Of a stretch of DNA of 42,962 nucleotides, positions 30,877 to 38,504 are shown one piece after another; the stretch's first letter is position 1, and every line of letters begins with the position of its first letter. The stretch covers positions 1-42,962 of the forward strand of contig JAUHZT010000011.1 in assembly GCA_030425905.1 (NCBI GenBank), given 5' to 3'. The translations under genes were made by a program, and so were the position numbers. Below the pieces are notes generated by a model that was not told where the DNA came from, searched no databases, and saw only the letters and a list, made by a program, of their open reading frames with translations. This DNA is from Gammaproteobacteria bacterium (GTDB lineage Bacteria; Pseudomonadota; Gammaproteobacteria; Steroidobacterales; Woeseiaceae).

Positions 30877-32192
30877 AGCGGCAGAATTTTGCGCCGGTAG
30901 ATTACGTGCATGCCGGCGCCACGCGTCGCCATAAACAGCAGGAACGCAGCCCAGAGTCCGTGGTTGCCCCAGCCCTGTAACAGGTACCAGGCGGGCAGAA
31001 ACACAACGAAGGTTGCGATCAGCATGATATTACGCATGTCACGGGCGCGGGTCGCGCCGACGAACACCCCGTCATACAGAAATGACCAGACAGAGACGAT
31101 GGGCGATGCAATCATCCACGGCAAATACTCGATGGCTGTGTGGCGGATAGTCGGCAGGTCCGTGAGCAGGTAAATCAGGCTTTGGCCGCCGAGCAGATAA
31201 ATTACGCTGAATCCGCCTGCAAAAATCAGCGACCACTTGAGACTCAAACGTACGGCAGTTCGCAGCGCCGCGCGATTCTTTTGCCCAATAGCCTTGCCGA
31301 CCAGTGCCTCCGCTGCATGCGCAATGCCATCCAGCGCGAACGCCGTCAGGTGCTGGAAGTTCATCATGATCGCGTTTGCCGCGAGTATCACTTCCCCCAT
31401 GCGCGCGCCTTGCGCCGTAACAAAACCAATCGCAAATATCAGCGCCATTGTGCGCACGAACAGATTTGCGTTGACCGAGAAAAAGGCGGCGTACTCACGC
31501 AGGTCGAGCAGTTTGGGCAAGGGCCAGTTGCCGACGTGTTTGCCGAGCTCGCGAGCAGCGAATACAAGGCCGACCGCGAGCCCTGCGTATTCGGCAATGA
31601 CAGAGGCGAGCGCTACGCCATCAACTTTCATCCCGAGTGCGAGCACAAACAACAAGTCAAGAATGATGTTGCTTATATTGATAGTCAGAAACATCAGCAA
31701 GGGTACGCGAGCATTCTGCAGCCCGATGAACCAGCCGATAAGCACCATGTTGGCAAGCGTGCCCGGCGCGCTCCAGATACGAATAAAGAAGTATTCAAGT
31801 GCGTTCGCCTGCACGTCCGCGCCACCACCGACAAGATGCATAGCGAGTTGGCTAATCGGCCACTGCAATAACAACAGCAGGGCTGCGATTGCAGCGGAGA
31901 CGATCATTGCCTGGCCCAGCGATACGCGCAGACCATCGTTATCGCCCGCACCGAAATTTTGTGCAGCGATACCCGTGGTACCCATACGCAGGAAATTCAT
32001 CCCGGTGTAGAGGAAGCTGAAAATCAGGCTGCCGATTGCTACAGCGCCGAGGTAAACGGGACTGTGCAGATGACCTGTAACGCCCGTATCGACCATGCCA
32101 AGCAATGGCACGGAGATATTGGACAGGATCATCGGTAGCGCGATGCGCCAGACATCCCGGTCGGACGGAAGGGTGGCCGGAGAGTTAGCCAA
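30873..32192 (-). CDS. dinF: MATE family transporter, DinF-like
   Basis: 439 aa with about twelve membrane segments. The N-terminus RDVWRIALPMILSNISVPLLGMVDTGVTGHL, then YLGAVAIGSLIFSFLYTGMNFLRMGTTG, is characteristic of DinF proteins, which have been linked to oxidative and bile-salt stress protection. The only plausible start is a TTG at 32192 (TTG-GCT-AAC), which overlaps the glutaryl-CoA dehydrogenase stop by eight bases; no ATG precedes the conserved RIALP. That suggests translational coupling to the dehydrogenase. It is convergent with another MATE gene, sharing CTAG. The family is certain, the symbol less so. Confidence 0.88.
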   Translation of the reverse strand: MANSPATLPSDRDVWRIALPMILSNISVPLLGMVDTGVTGHLHSPVYLGAVAIGSLIFSFLYTGMNFLRMGTTGIAAQNFGAGDNDGLRVSLGQAMIVSAAIAALLLLLQWPISQLAMHLVGGGADVQANALEYFFIRIWSAPGTLANMVLIGWFIGLQNARVPLLMFLTINISNIILDLLFVLALGMKVDGVALASVIAEYAGLAVGLVFAARELGKHVGNWPLPKLLDLREYAAFFSVNANLFVRTMALIFAIGFVTAQGARMGEVILAANAIMMNFQHLTAFALDGIAHAAEALVGKAIGQKNRAALRTAVRLSLKWSLIFAGGFSVIYLLGGQSLIYLLTDLPTIRHTAIEYLPWMIASPIVSVWSFLYDGVFVGATRARDMRNIMLIATFVVFLPAWYLLQGWGNHGLWAAFLLFMATRGAGMHVIYRRKILPL

Positions 32193-33363
32193 ACGCGTTG
32201 ATGCCGGTCAACTCTCGACCGACAGCAAGTTGATGTACCGTCTCGGTTCCTTCGTAAGTGATGACGCTCTCAAGATTCAGCATGTGCCGGATGGGGACAT
32301 ACTCGGCGCTGATGCCGGCACCGCCAAGAATGTCGCGGGCGTCGCGTGCGATGTCGATGGCAGCGCGGCAATTGTTCCACTTTGCCAGCGATACCTGGCT
32401 CGGACTGAGCTGTCCGGCATCCTTGATGCGGCCGAGACGCAGCGACAGCAATTGCGCGGTTGTGATGCGCCGGCTCATGTCAGCCATGCGAATTTGCATC
32501 GCCTGCGTGTGTGACAAAGGCTTGCCGAACAGGACGCGGTCATCGGTGTATTTGAGCACCTCGTCGAGGCACGCTTGTGCGGCGCCGATGACGCCCCAGG
32601 TGATCCCGTAACGGGCCTGCGTGAGGCAGCTCAGCGGCCCGCGCAGGCTGGAAACGCCGGGTAATACATTGGCTTCGGGTATACGGACGTTGTCGAAAAA
32701 CAGGCCGGCTGTGATCGACGCGCGCAGCGAGAATTTGTTTTCTATTTCCTGGGCCGAAAAACCCGGCATGTCTTTCTCGACGATAAAGCCTTTGATGCCC
32801 TCGCTGGTCTGCGCCCAGACCACGGCCGCATCGGCGATCGTGCCATTGGTGATCCACATCTTGGCGCCGTTCAGTATCCAGTCGGAGCCGTCGCGTTTCG
32901 CATGGGTCTTCATGTTGCCCGGATCCGAGCCACCGTGTGGCTCAGTCAGGCCAAAACAGCCGATAGCCTCACCGCGCGCCATGGCGGGCAGCCAGCGCTG
33001 CTTCTGCTCTTCGCTGCCGAAGGTGTATATCGGGTACATCACGAGGCTGCTTTGAACCGAGACAAAGCTGCGCAAACCCGAGTCCGCACGCTCGAGTTCC
33101 TGGCATATCAGTCCGTAGCTGACTGCGTTCATTCCAGCGCAGTCATAGCCTTCGATTGAACTGCCAAGTAAACCGAGTTCCGCTACCTGGCCGATCAGCT
33201 CGCGTGGAAAGCTGTGATTCTCAAAGGCCTCACGCATTAGCGGGATAGCCTGTTCGTCGGCAAAGCGCGCGACAGTGTCCTTGACGAGCAATTCGTCATC
33301 GGAAAGCTCCGAGCGCACGTCAAACAGGTCCATCGGATCGAGCCGGGTGTTGCGGGTAGTCAT
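32185..33363 (-). CDS. gcdH: Glutaryl-CoA dehydrogenase-like acyl-CoA dehydrogenase
   Basis: 392 aa, the length of GcdH. It oxidises and decarboxylates glutaryl-CoA to crotonyl-CoA in lysine and tryptophan breakdown, using FAD. Diagnostic segments are YGLICQELERADSGLRSFVSVQSSLVMYPIYTFGSEEQ, CFGLTEPHGGSDPGNMKT and, near the C-terminus, TYEGTETVHQLAVGRELTG, where the Glu of YEGTE is the catalytic base. The first of these includes the Arg that binds the substrate carboxylate in GcdH. The gene is upstream of and overlapping dinF, an odd partner. No electron-transfer flavoprotein gene is nearby. Confidence 0.93.
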   Translation of the reverse strand: MTTRNTRLDPMDLFDVRSELSDDELLVKDTVARFADEQAIPLMREAFENHSFPRELIGQVAELGLLGSSIEGYDCAGMNAVSYGLICQELERADSGLRSFVSVQSSLVMYPIYTFGSEEQKQRWLPAMARGEAIGCFGLTEPHGGSDPGNMKTHAKRDGSDWILNGAKMWITNGTIADAAVVWAQTSEGIKGFIVEKDMPGFSAQEIENKFSLRASITAGLFFDNVRIPEANVLPGVSSLRGPLSCLTQARYGITWGVIGAAQACLDEVLKYTDDRVLFGKPLSHTQAMQIRMADMSRRITTAQLLSLRLGRIKDAGQLSPSQVSLAKWNNCRAAIDIARDARDILGGAGISAEYVPIRHMLNLESVITYEGTETVHQLAVGRELTGINAFG

Positions 33364-33388
33364 TGGAAAAAACCTTTAAGCAATTGCG

Positions 33389-33856
33389 TCAATAAGGTAT
33401 GCCGAGCCGGCGGTAGATTACAGAGAGTAGCCACGCAGGGCCAATCATTATCGTCTGCAAATCTTCGATTGTCGCGCGAAATCCGTGCTGGTGGCGGTGC
33501 CCCAGCCAGACGCCAATGATGCCTGCAAGCAGCAGGCCGACGCTAACGCGCAAGGGCGAGAAGTCTGAATGCAGCAGCCAGACCTGCAGAAAGCCGACGC
33601 CGAGGATAAAGGGCAGCAAGCCAATAGCCAGCGATAGCGAAAGGATAAAGTAGTAGATCGTGCTGACCATCAGGAAGGCACTGCCCCAGTTCAGGAGCGG
33701 TGATATCTTCGCGAACTCCTCGGGTATTGGCAGGTTCCACAGTACACCGACTGCGCCAAGCACAACCATGGGCACAGCCGCCCAGTAAACCCAGCGCCAG
33801 GTCAGGTTCTCGTGGTTGCCAGCGTAGCGTTGCAGCCAGCGCTCTGTCTCATTCAT
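33389..33856 (-). CDS. Mpo1-like (DUF962) membrane protein
   Basis: 155 aa with about four hydrophobic segments. The layout, RYAGNHENLTWRWVYWAAVPMVVLG at the start, GLLPFILGVGFLQVWL in the middle and GPAWLLSVIYRRLGIPY at the end, matches the Mpo1/YGL010w family, in which iron-bound histidines support alpha-oxidation of 2-hydroxy fatty acids. The second histidine usually found after an Asn-Arg pair (NRxxH) seems replaced here (TWRWVYW), so catalytic activity is doubtful. The start at 33856 gives the family N-terminus. It is 25 bases upstream of gcdH on the same strand and may be co-transcribed. Confidence 0.7.
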   Translation of the reverse strand: MNETERWLQRYAGNHENLTWRWVYWAAVPMVVLGAVGVLWNLPIPEEFAKISPLLNWGSAFLMVSTIYYFILSLSLAIGLLPFILGVGFLQVWLLHSDFSPLRVSVGLLLAGIIGVWLGHRHQHGFRATIEDLQTIMIGPAWLLSVIYRRLGIPY

Positions 33857-34073
33857 ATCGTGGTCCGCTTAGCGATTTTGCTATTCTACATAAGCTGCGG
33901 GCTTAAGCGGCCGTTCAGGCAGCCTATGGGTAAATTGCACAAAGGCTCATCTCAAGCGTGACGCAATGCCGGTAATCGTAGCTACAGGGCCACTAAGCTT
34001 AAGCTAATGACCGTAGCGCTAGCCGGCGCTTCGCACGTTACTCACAGAATTGTTTATAGCAAGAGGGTTACAA

Positions 34074-34754
34074 ATGATAACTTCTAAGTCGCGGAAGATT
34101 GCAGTAGGGCTGGTCGGATTTGCGGTCGTTGCCACGGGCTGCGAGACAATGGATCCGTATACGCGAGAAGAGAAAACGAGCAACGCGACCAAAGGTGCCT
34201 TGATCGGCGCGGCGGCAGGCATTGTCGCGGGACTTATCTCCGGTGATGACGCGGTTGAGCGTCGCCAGCACGCCATGATCGGTGCCGGTATTGGCGCATT
34301 GTCCGGTGGCTCTGTGGGTTACTACATGGACCGCAAGGAAATGAAGCTGCGCCAGGAACTGGAAGGCACCGGTGTGAGTGTCACACGCGTTGGCGATAAC
34401 ATCACGCTGAACATGCCCGGTAATGTTACGTTTGCTACCGATAGCGCGGATCTCAATGCCGGGTTCTACGACGTCCTGAACTCAGTCGGGCTGGTGCTAA
34501 ATGAGTTCGAAAAAACGGTTGTCGAGGTCGCTGGTCATACAGACAGCTCGGGCTCGGATTCCTACAACCAGTCATTGTCCGAGCGCCGCGCCAATTCAGT
34601 TGCGGCTTACCTGCGTAGCCGCAACGTTAACAGCCAGCGTTTGATCACACTTGGTATGGGCGAATCGCGCCCGATCGCAGACAACTCTACAGAAAGTGGT
34701 AAAGCGGCAAATCGCCGTGTGGAAATAACACTGGTACCCCTGACTGCGAGCTAA
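34074..34754 (+). CDS. OmpA family lipoprotein with glycine zipper
   Basis: 226 aa. A lipoprotein signal ends at VVATGC (Cys23), followed by a glycine-zipper segment (about 43-90: GALIGAAAGIVAGLISG, MIGAGIGALSGGSVGYYMD) and an OmpA-type peptidoglycan-binding domain (about 105-222) with VEVAGHTDSSGSDSYNQSLSERRANSV and NRRVEITLVP. The protein should sit in the outer membrane and hold the peptidoglycan, like YiaD/Pal-type proteins. AGAGGG seven bases before the ATG supports the start. A strong terminator follows directly. Confidence 0.93.
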   Translation: MITSKSRKIAVGLVGFAVVATGCETMDPYTREEKTSNATKGALIGAAAGIVAGLISGDDAVERRQHAMIGAGIGALSGGSVGYYMDRKEMKLRQELEGTGVSVTRVGDNITLNMPGNVTFATDSADLNAGFYDVLNSVGLVLNEFEKTVVEVAGHTDSSGSDSYNQSLSERRANSVAAYLRSRNVNSQRLITLGMGESRPIADNSTESGKAANRRVEITLVPLTAS

Positions 34755-34790
34755 GTGCCGGTGCACTTGCCGCAGCAATTCGCAAGACAA

Positions 34791-34821
34791 AAAGCAGCCC
34801 AGGGATGGGCCGCTTTTTTTT
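34791..34821 (+). terminator. Rho-independent terminator after the OmpA-family lipoprotein
   Basis: Arms 34791-34801 and 34806-34816 pair at 10 of 11 positions (one A-C mismatch) around a GGGA loop and run into eight T's at 34814-34821. It ends the lipoprotein transcript and lies just before the DUF3465 start. Confidence 0.88.
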
Positions 34822-34837
34822 CGCCGTTGGGCATCTG

Positions 34838-35152
34838 ATGCCGAGCTACGCAAAAGCGGATGACGGGACCTGGGTGGAAGACACGGGGTTCGTGCGGCGC
34901 TTGCTGCCGGATGACGACGAGGGCTCTCGCCATCAACGTTTCGTAATCGAACTGCGCGGTGGCCAGACCTTGCTAATAGCGCACAACATCGACCTTGCCC
35001 AGCGTGTACCCATTGGCATGGGCGACCGAATCTACTTTCGCGGCATGTACGAATACAACGATCTGGGCGGGCTCATCCACTGGACGCACAAGGACCCGCT
35101 CGGCTTGCACGATGGCGGACATATCCGCTATCGCAGGAAAATCTACTCCTGA
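34838..35152 (+). CDS. DUF3465 family protein
   Basis: 104 aa from the chosen ATG. The family pattern is clear: HQRFVIELRGGQTLLIAHNIDLAQRV, GDRIYFRGMYEYNDLGGLIHWTHKDPLGLHDGGHIRY. These small beta-rich proteins have no known function and resemble an OB-like fold. A frame beginning at 34805 would start inside the loop of the upstream terminator, so the ATG at 34838 is preferred; no good Shine-Dalgarno sequence is seen. Other members usually carry a signal peptide, so either this copy is cytoplasmic or its N-terminus differs. It is convergent with rpoH, with nine bases between stops. Confidence 0.8.
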   Translation: MPSYAKADDGTWVEDTGFVRRLLPDDDEGSRHQRFVIELRGGQTLLIAHNIDLAQRVPIGMGDRIYFRGMYEYNDLGGLIHWTHKDPLGLHDGGHIRYRRKIYS

Positions 35153-35161
35153 CGCGATCCC

Positions 35162-36028
35162 TTACGCTGCCGTCATCGCGGCTTTGATTTTCTTCATGGC
35201 CGCTACTTCGATCTGGCGAATACGTTCCGCCGATACGCTGTACTCTGCAGCGAGGTCATGCAGGGTCTTCTTGTTATCCGAGAGCCAGCGGCTCTGCACG
35301 ATATTGCGGCTGCGTTCGTCGAGCGTTTCAATCGCATCCGCCATCCGTGAGGTCGCTTCGTCGTGAAAGTCTTCGTTTTCAACCAGCATCGCCGGGTCAG
35401 AATTAGCCGCCGGTAAATAAGCCGCCGGCGAATAGTTGCGGTCGTCATCGGCATCCGGTGTCGGGTCGAAAATGGCGTCGCGCGAACTCAGGCGCTTCTC
35501 CATCTCGGTCACTTCCTTCGGTGAGACTCCAAGATCGTCCGCAACAGCGAGCGTTTCCTCGTGCGACAACCACGCCAGGCTCTTTTTGGACTTGCGCAGG
35601 TTGAAAAACAGTTTGCGCTGCGCTTTGGTCGTCGCAACCTTGACGATGCGCCAGTTCTTCAGCACAAATTCGTGAATCTCGGCCCGGATCCAGTGCACGG
35701 CGAAGGACACGAGCCGCACATCGTATTCAGTATCGAAGCGCTTGACGGCCTTCATGAGGCCCACGTTGCCTTCCTGAATCAGGTCGTTCAGCGGCAAGCC
35801 ATAGCCAAGATAGCCCTTGGCGATATGCACCACGAAACGCAGGTGAGCCATAACGAGCTGGCGTGCAGCGTCCAGATCCCCTTCCTCGCGGAAGCGGATA
35901 GCCAGCGCCTGCTCGTCCTCTTTGCTCAGTACGGGTACCGATCCGACAGCGGCGATGTACGCATCAAGGCTGCCGACCGGTCCGGCCAGAACAAGGTCGT
36001 TATTTCTCAGTGCAATTGTGTTGCTCAT
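35162..36028 (-). CDS. rpoH: RNA polymerase heat-shock sigma factor (sigma-32)
   Basis: 288 aa, close to the 284 of E. coli. Region 2 is seen in [37 protein letters not shown], then the RpoH-specific box [10 protein letters not shown] at about 130-140, and region 4 in [26 protein letters not shown]. It directs transcription of chaperone and protease genes. AGGAGG seven bases before the ATG at 36028 sets the start; a longer frame from a TTG at 36172 would run through the operator. The promoter is covered by a perfect CIRCE element, so HrcA very likely represses it. ftsX-ftsE-ftsY, the usual neighbours, lie just upstream beyond a tetR gene. Confidence 0.96.
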   Translation of the reverse strand: MSNTIALRNNDLVLAGPVGSLDAYIAAVGSVPVLSKEDEQALAIRFREEGDLDAARQLVMAHLRFVVHIAKGYLGYGLPLNDLIQEGNVGLMKAVKRFDTEYDVRLVSFAVHWIRAEIHEFVLKNWRIVKVATTKAQRKLFFNLRKSKKSLAWLSHEETLAVADDLGVSPKEVTEMEKRLSSRDAIFDPTPDADDDRNYSPAAYLPAANSDPAMLVENEDFHDEATSRMADAIETLDERSRNIVQSRWLSDNKKTLHDLAAEYSVSAERIRQIEVAAMKKIKAAMTAA

Positions 36029-36054
36029 CAAGCTTCCTCCTGTAACCGGGACGG

Positions 36055-36084
36055 ATTTTAGCACTCGTATCTGCCGAGTGCTAA
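36055..36084 (-). promoter_or_regulatory. Candidate rpoH promoter overlapped by CIRCE
   Basis: On the minus strand TTAGCA (36084-36079) and TAAAAT (36060-36055) are separated by 18 bases. A start about seven bases downstream would leave a leader of about 20 bases that still contains AGGAGG. The operator fills both boxes and the spacer. Confidence 0.55.
36058..36084. promoter_or_regulatory. Perfect CIRCE element (HrcA operator) upstream of rpoH
   Basis: The sequence is TTAGCACTC-N9-GAGTGCTAA with exactly nine bases between perfect 9-bp arms, identical to the classical CIRCE consensus. It lies 30-56 bases before the rpoH start codon. HrcA binds this site as a repressor in front of groESL and dnaK operons in many bacteria. 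The match leaves little room for chance; its placement before rpoH is the unusual part. Confidence 0.95.
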
Positions 36085-36086
36085 CA

Positions 36087-36107
36087 GATGTTGCCCGTTG
36101 CAACATC
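36087..36107. promoter_or_regulatory. Second inverted repeat upstream of rpoH
   Basis: GATGTTGC and GCAACATC are perfect 8-bp arms around five bases, two bases beyond CIRCE and upstream of the presumed rpoH -35 box. It could be an activator or repressor site. No regulator is recognised. Confidence 0.45.
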
Positions 36108-36155
36108 GCGTCCCGGGATGGCTTCTGCCAGTCCTTGAGGGGCATGATACTTATT

Positions 36156-36173
36156 CTTGAATGATTATTCAAG
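36156..36173. promoter_or_regulatory. Palindromic operator candidate of the TetR regulator
   Basis: CTTGAAT and ATTCAAG are perfect 7-bp arms around GATT. The site overlaps the -35 box and part of the spacer of the tetR promoter, the classic position for autorepression by a TetR dimer. Confidence 0.6.
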
Positions 36174-36185
36174 TATTGCTACAAT
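36157..36185 (+). promoter_or_regulatory. Sigma-70 type promoter of the tetR gene
   Basis: TTGAAT at 36157-36162 and TACAAT at 36180-36185 are separated by 17 bases, about 46 bases before the ATG at 36232. The -35 half is buried in the palindrome at 36156-36173. Confidence 0.65.
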
Positions 36186-36231
36186 CCTTTTCTGCCTGTT
36201 GTAAGGCATTGTTTATTTTTAGGTTTTTCAT

Positions 36232-36819
36232 ATGTCGAGAGCGCCCGAATACAATCGAGATGAGGTTATCCACAAGGCTATGCAGGTCTTCTGGGCGCGC
36301 GGCTACGGGCGGACATCAGTCACCGACCTGGTTGCGGCGACAGGCCTGAAACCCGGTAGCCTGTATGCGGCCTTTGGCAACAAGCAGGGCCTGTTCGTGG
36401 CGGTGCTCAGGCACTATGGCAAGCGCTTCAAGAGCCGTGTCCAGCGCCTCACCGATACCGAGCGCTCGGCACTTGGTGTAATTCGAACACTTTTAATTAC
36501 GATCGCGGATGAGGCCCTGCACACAGGTCACCAGCGTGGTTGCCTGGCCGTCAATTCCCTGCTTGAGCTCGCGAGCCACGAGCCGGATATTGCCCGCCAC
36601 CTTGAAGCGCATAATGAGGAGATGTTGCAGGTCATCACGCAGCTCGTGGAGCGGGCGCAGGCCGACGGGGATATCCGGCCGGAGCGAAACGCGCGGGCCT
36701 TGTCAGCTTTTCTGCTGAACAACATCTGGGGGATGCAGGTGATGTGCAAGAGCCGTCCGAACCGTGCCGCTATGGCCGCCATCATCGATGGCATTCTCGT
36801 GAGCCTGACCGCCGCCTAG
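36232..36819 (+). CDS. TetR/AcrR family transcriptional regulator
   Basis: 195 aa. The N-terminal helix-turn-helix (about 8-55) reads DEVIHKAMQVFWARGYGRTSVTDLVAATGLKPGSLYAAFGNKQGLF, the TetR consensus. The C-terminal ligand domain (about 70-190) contains GCLAVNSLLELASHEPDI and resembles the AcuR/NemR type that responds to reactive or small electrophilic compounds. A palindrome in its own promoter suggests autorepression. No divergent metabolic gene is present except rpoH, so its regulon may lie elsewhere. The stop shares CTAG with the stop of the convergent ftsX. Confidence 0.92.
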   Translation: MSRAPEYNRDEVIHKAMQVFWARGYGRTSVTDLVAATGLKPGSLYAAFGNKQGLFVAVLRHYGKRFKSRVQRLTDTERSALGVIRTLLITIADEALHTGHQRGCLAVNSLLELASHEPDIARHLEAHNEEMLQVITQLVERAQADGDIRPERNARALSAFLLNNIWGMQVMCKSRPNRAAMAAIIDGILVSLTAA

Positions 36820-37781
36820 CGTGGCTCGATGCGCCGCATGTGCCGCGCCGCTGCAAACCAGGAGCCAACCAGCCCGAGTCCGACGCTGATGCCCACGATT
36901 GTGCCAATCTCCCGTAGGTCAAAACTGAGTACATTCGCGTCACTTTGATACAGGCCTGCGAGCCGCGTAATCGGTGCCTGCAACAAATAAAGCCCATACA
37001 GCACCAGGCCAATTGCAAGTAAGCCGCCGAGCAAGCCGTACCAGAAACCGGTCCACAGAAACGGCCGGCGCACAAAACCGTTGCTCGCGCCAATCAGCTT
37101 GGTCACCTCGATCTCTTCACGGCGATTCTGGATGTCGAGCCGTATCGTGTTACCGATGATGACGACGATTGCTGCGGCAAGCAGCACCGAGCCAATGAGA
37201 ATGGCCTGCTGGACGATGTCGAGAATTGCGTGAAAGCGCTGTACCCAGTCTGTATCTACCTGCACCAGTTCGGTTTCCGGCAGGTTATTGAGTTCCTCGC
37301 GCAATAGCACCATCGACTGGCCGGTGTTTTGCGGCCCAGGCCTGACGACCAGCGTGTGCGGCAGCGGGTTGTGCGACAGTTGATTGAGAGCGTCGCCGAA
37401 GCCGGACTGCGCCTTGAACTCCTGCAATGCGTCGTCGGCGCTTATGACCTGCACCGATGCAACATCTGCACGTTGTTCGATCAGCTGTGCAAGGTTTTTC
37501 GCATCTGCGAGTGACTGGTCCTGCTGCAGGAACACCGAAAAATCGAGCGCGTTGTCCCAGCGGCCACTGACCGCCGCCGCATTCTTGACAACCAGGTTGA
37601 GCGCCGCCGGCAATGCCAACGTAACGCCTATGACCAGCACAATCATCAGACTCGCGAACGGTTGCTTGAGCAGACGCCCGAAAGAGGCGATGGCCGTACT
37701 TGCATGCCGGCCGAACCAAATACTCAATGGACCGGAGGAACGAACCGGCCGTACCACGTCCTTGTGACGGTTTACAGCCAC
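36816..37781 (-). CDS. ftsX: Cell division protein FtsX
   Basis: 321 aa. A cytoplasmic start, a membrane segment (about 42-65, SLMIVLVIGVTLALPAALNLVV), a periplasmic domain (about 66-195, including DNALDFSVFLQQDQSL) and three further membrane segments near the C-terminus match FtsX. With FtsE it forms an ABC-type complex that activates septal peptidoglycan hydrolases at the divisome. The start is a GTG that overlaps the ftsE stop by ten bases, the expected operon layout. Confidence 0.95.
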   Translation of the reverse strand: MAVNRHKDVVRPVRSSGPLSIWFGRHASTAIASFGRLLKQPFASLMIVLVIGVTLALPAALNLVVKNAAAVSGRWDNALDFSVFLQQDQSLADAKNLAQLIEQRADVASVQVISADDALQEFKAQSGFGDALNQLSHNPLPHTLVVRPGPQNTGQSMVLLREELNNLPETELVQVDTDWVQRFHAILDIVQQAILIGSVLLAAAIVVIIGNTIRLDIQNRREEIEVTKLIGASNGFVRRPFLWTGFWYGLLGGLLAIGLVLYGLYLLQAPITRLAGLYQSDANVLSFDLREIGTIVGISVGLGLVGSWFAAARHMRRIEPR

Positions 37782-38491
37782 CGCTCATCCTCGGGGCGCC
37801 CGATCAGAAAGGCTTCCTCTTCCGGCTCCTGGCTCGAGTCTTTTTCGAGTCGCCCGTCCGCAAGCGAGATACGGCGGCAGCCAAGCTTGTCGATCAGGTC
37901 GATATCATGGCTCGCAATCAGCAGGGTGACACCGAACTCATTGAAACGGCGGAACACGCGCATAACCTCAAGGGACAGATCGGGATCGAGGTTACCGGTT
38001 GGTTCATCTGCGATCAGCAGTTTTGGCCGTGTGACAATCGCGCGCGCGATACCGACCCGTTGCTGCTCGCCAGCCGACAGGTGTTCCGGATTCCGCAGTT
38101 CCTTGTGCAGCAGGCCCACTTGCTCGAGCGCGGCACGCACGCGCTTGCCAGTGTCGCGACGGTTAACGCCTGCAATGATCAACGGAAGTGCGACGTTATC
38201 GGCGACAGTCCGGTCGTAAAGCAGCTTGTGATCCTGAAACACCATGCCAAGCTGCCGCCGGTACGCCGGAATTCTCCGTCGCCGGACCCGACGGGTATTC
38301 TTGCCGTCGACAATTACCTGCCCGCTGGAGGGGCGGTCGATCAGCGCGATAAGACGCAGCAGGGTACTTTTGCCTGCGCCTGAGTGGCCCGTGATAAAGA
38401 CCATCTCGCCTTTCTCAATAGAAAGATCGAGTCCCGCGAGAGCTTCCTGCCCGCCGGGATAACGCTTGGTCACGTTCTCCAGTTGAATCAT
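37772..38491 (-). CDS. ftsE: Cell division ATP-binding protein FtsE
   Basis: 239 aa. ABC ATPase motifs are all present: Walker A GHSGAGKST near 35-43, Q-loop FQDHKLL, signature LSAGEQQR near 136, Walker B LLIADEPTGNLD and the H-loop ASHD. It powers the FtsEX complex. The C-terminal extension (KDSSQEPEEEAFLIGRPEDERWL) is longer and more acidic than in E. coli FtsE (222 aa). It lies 13 bases after ftsY and overlaps ftsX. Confidence 0.96.
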   Translation of the reverse strand: MIQLENVTKRYPGGQEALAGLDLSIEKGEMVFITGHSGAGKSTLLRLIALIDRPSSGQVIVDGKNTRRVRRRRIPAYRRQLGMVFQDHKLLYDRTVADNVALPLIIAGVNRRDTGKRVRAALEQVGLLHKELRNPEHLSAGEQQRVGIARAIVTRPKLLIADEPTGNLDPDLSLEVMRVFRRFNEFGVTLLIASHDIDLIDKLGCRRISLADGRLEKDSSQEPEEEAFLIGRPEDERWL

Positions 38492-38504
38492 TCGCTAAGG
38501 TGTC

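Noticed and set aside
36029..36172. Longer rpoH start from a TTG at 36172
   Set aside because: It would translate through CIRCE and the promoter; AGGAGG and family length support the ATG at 36028.
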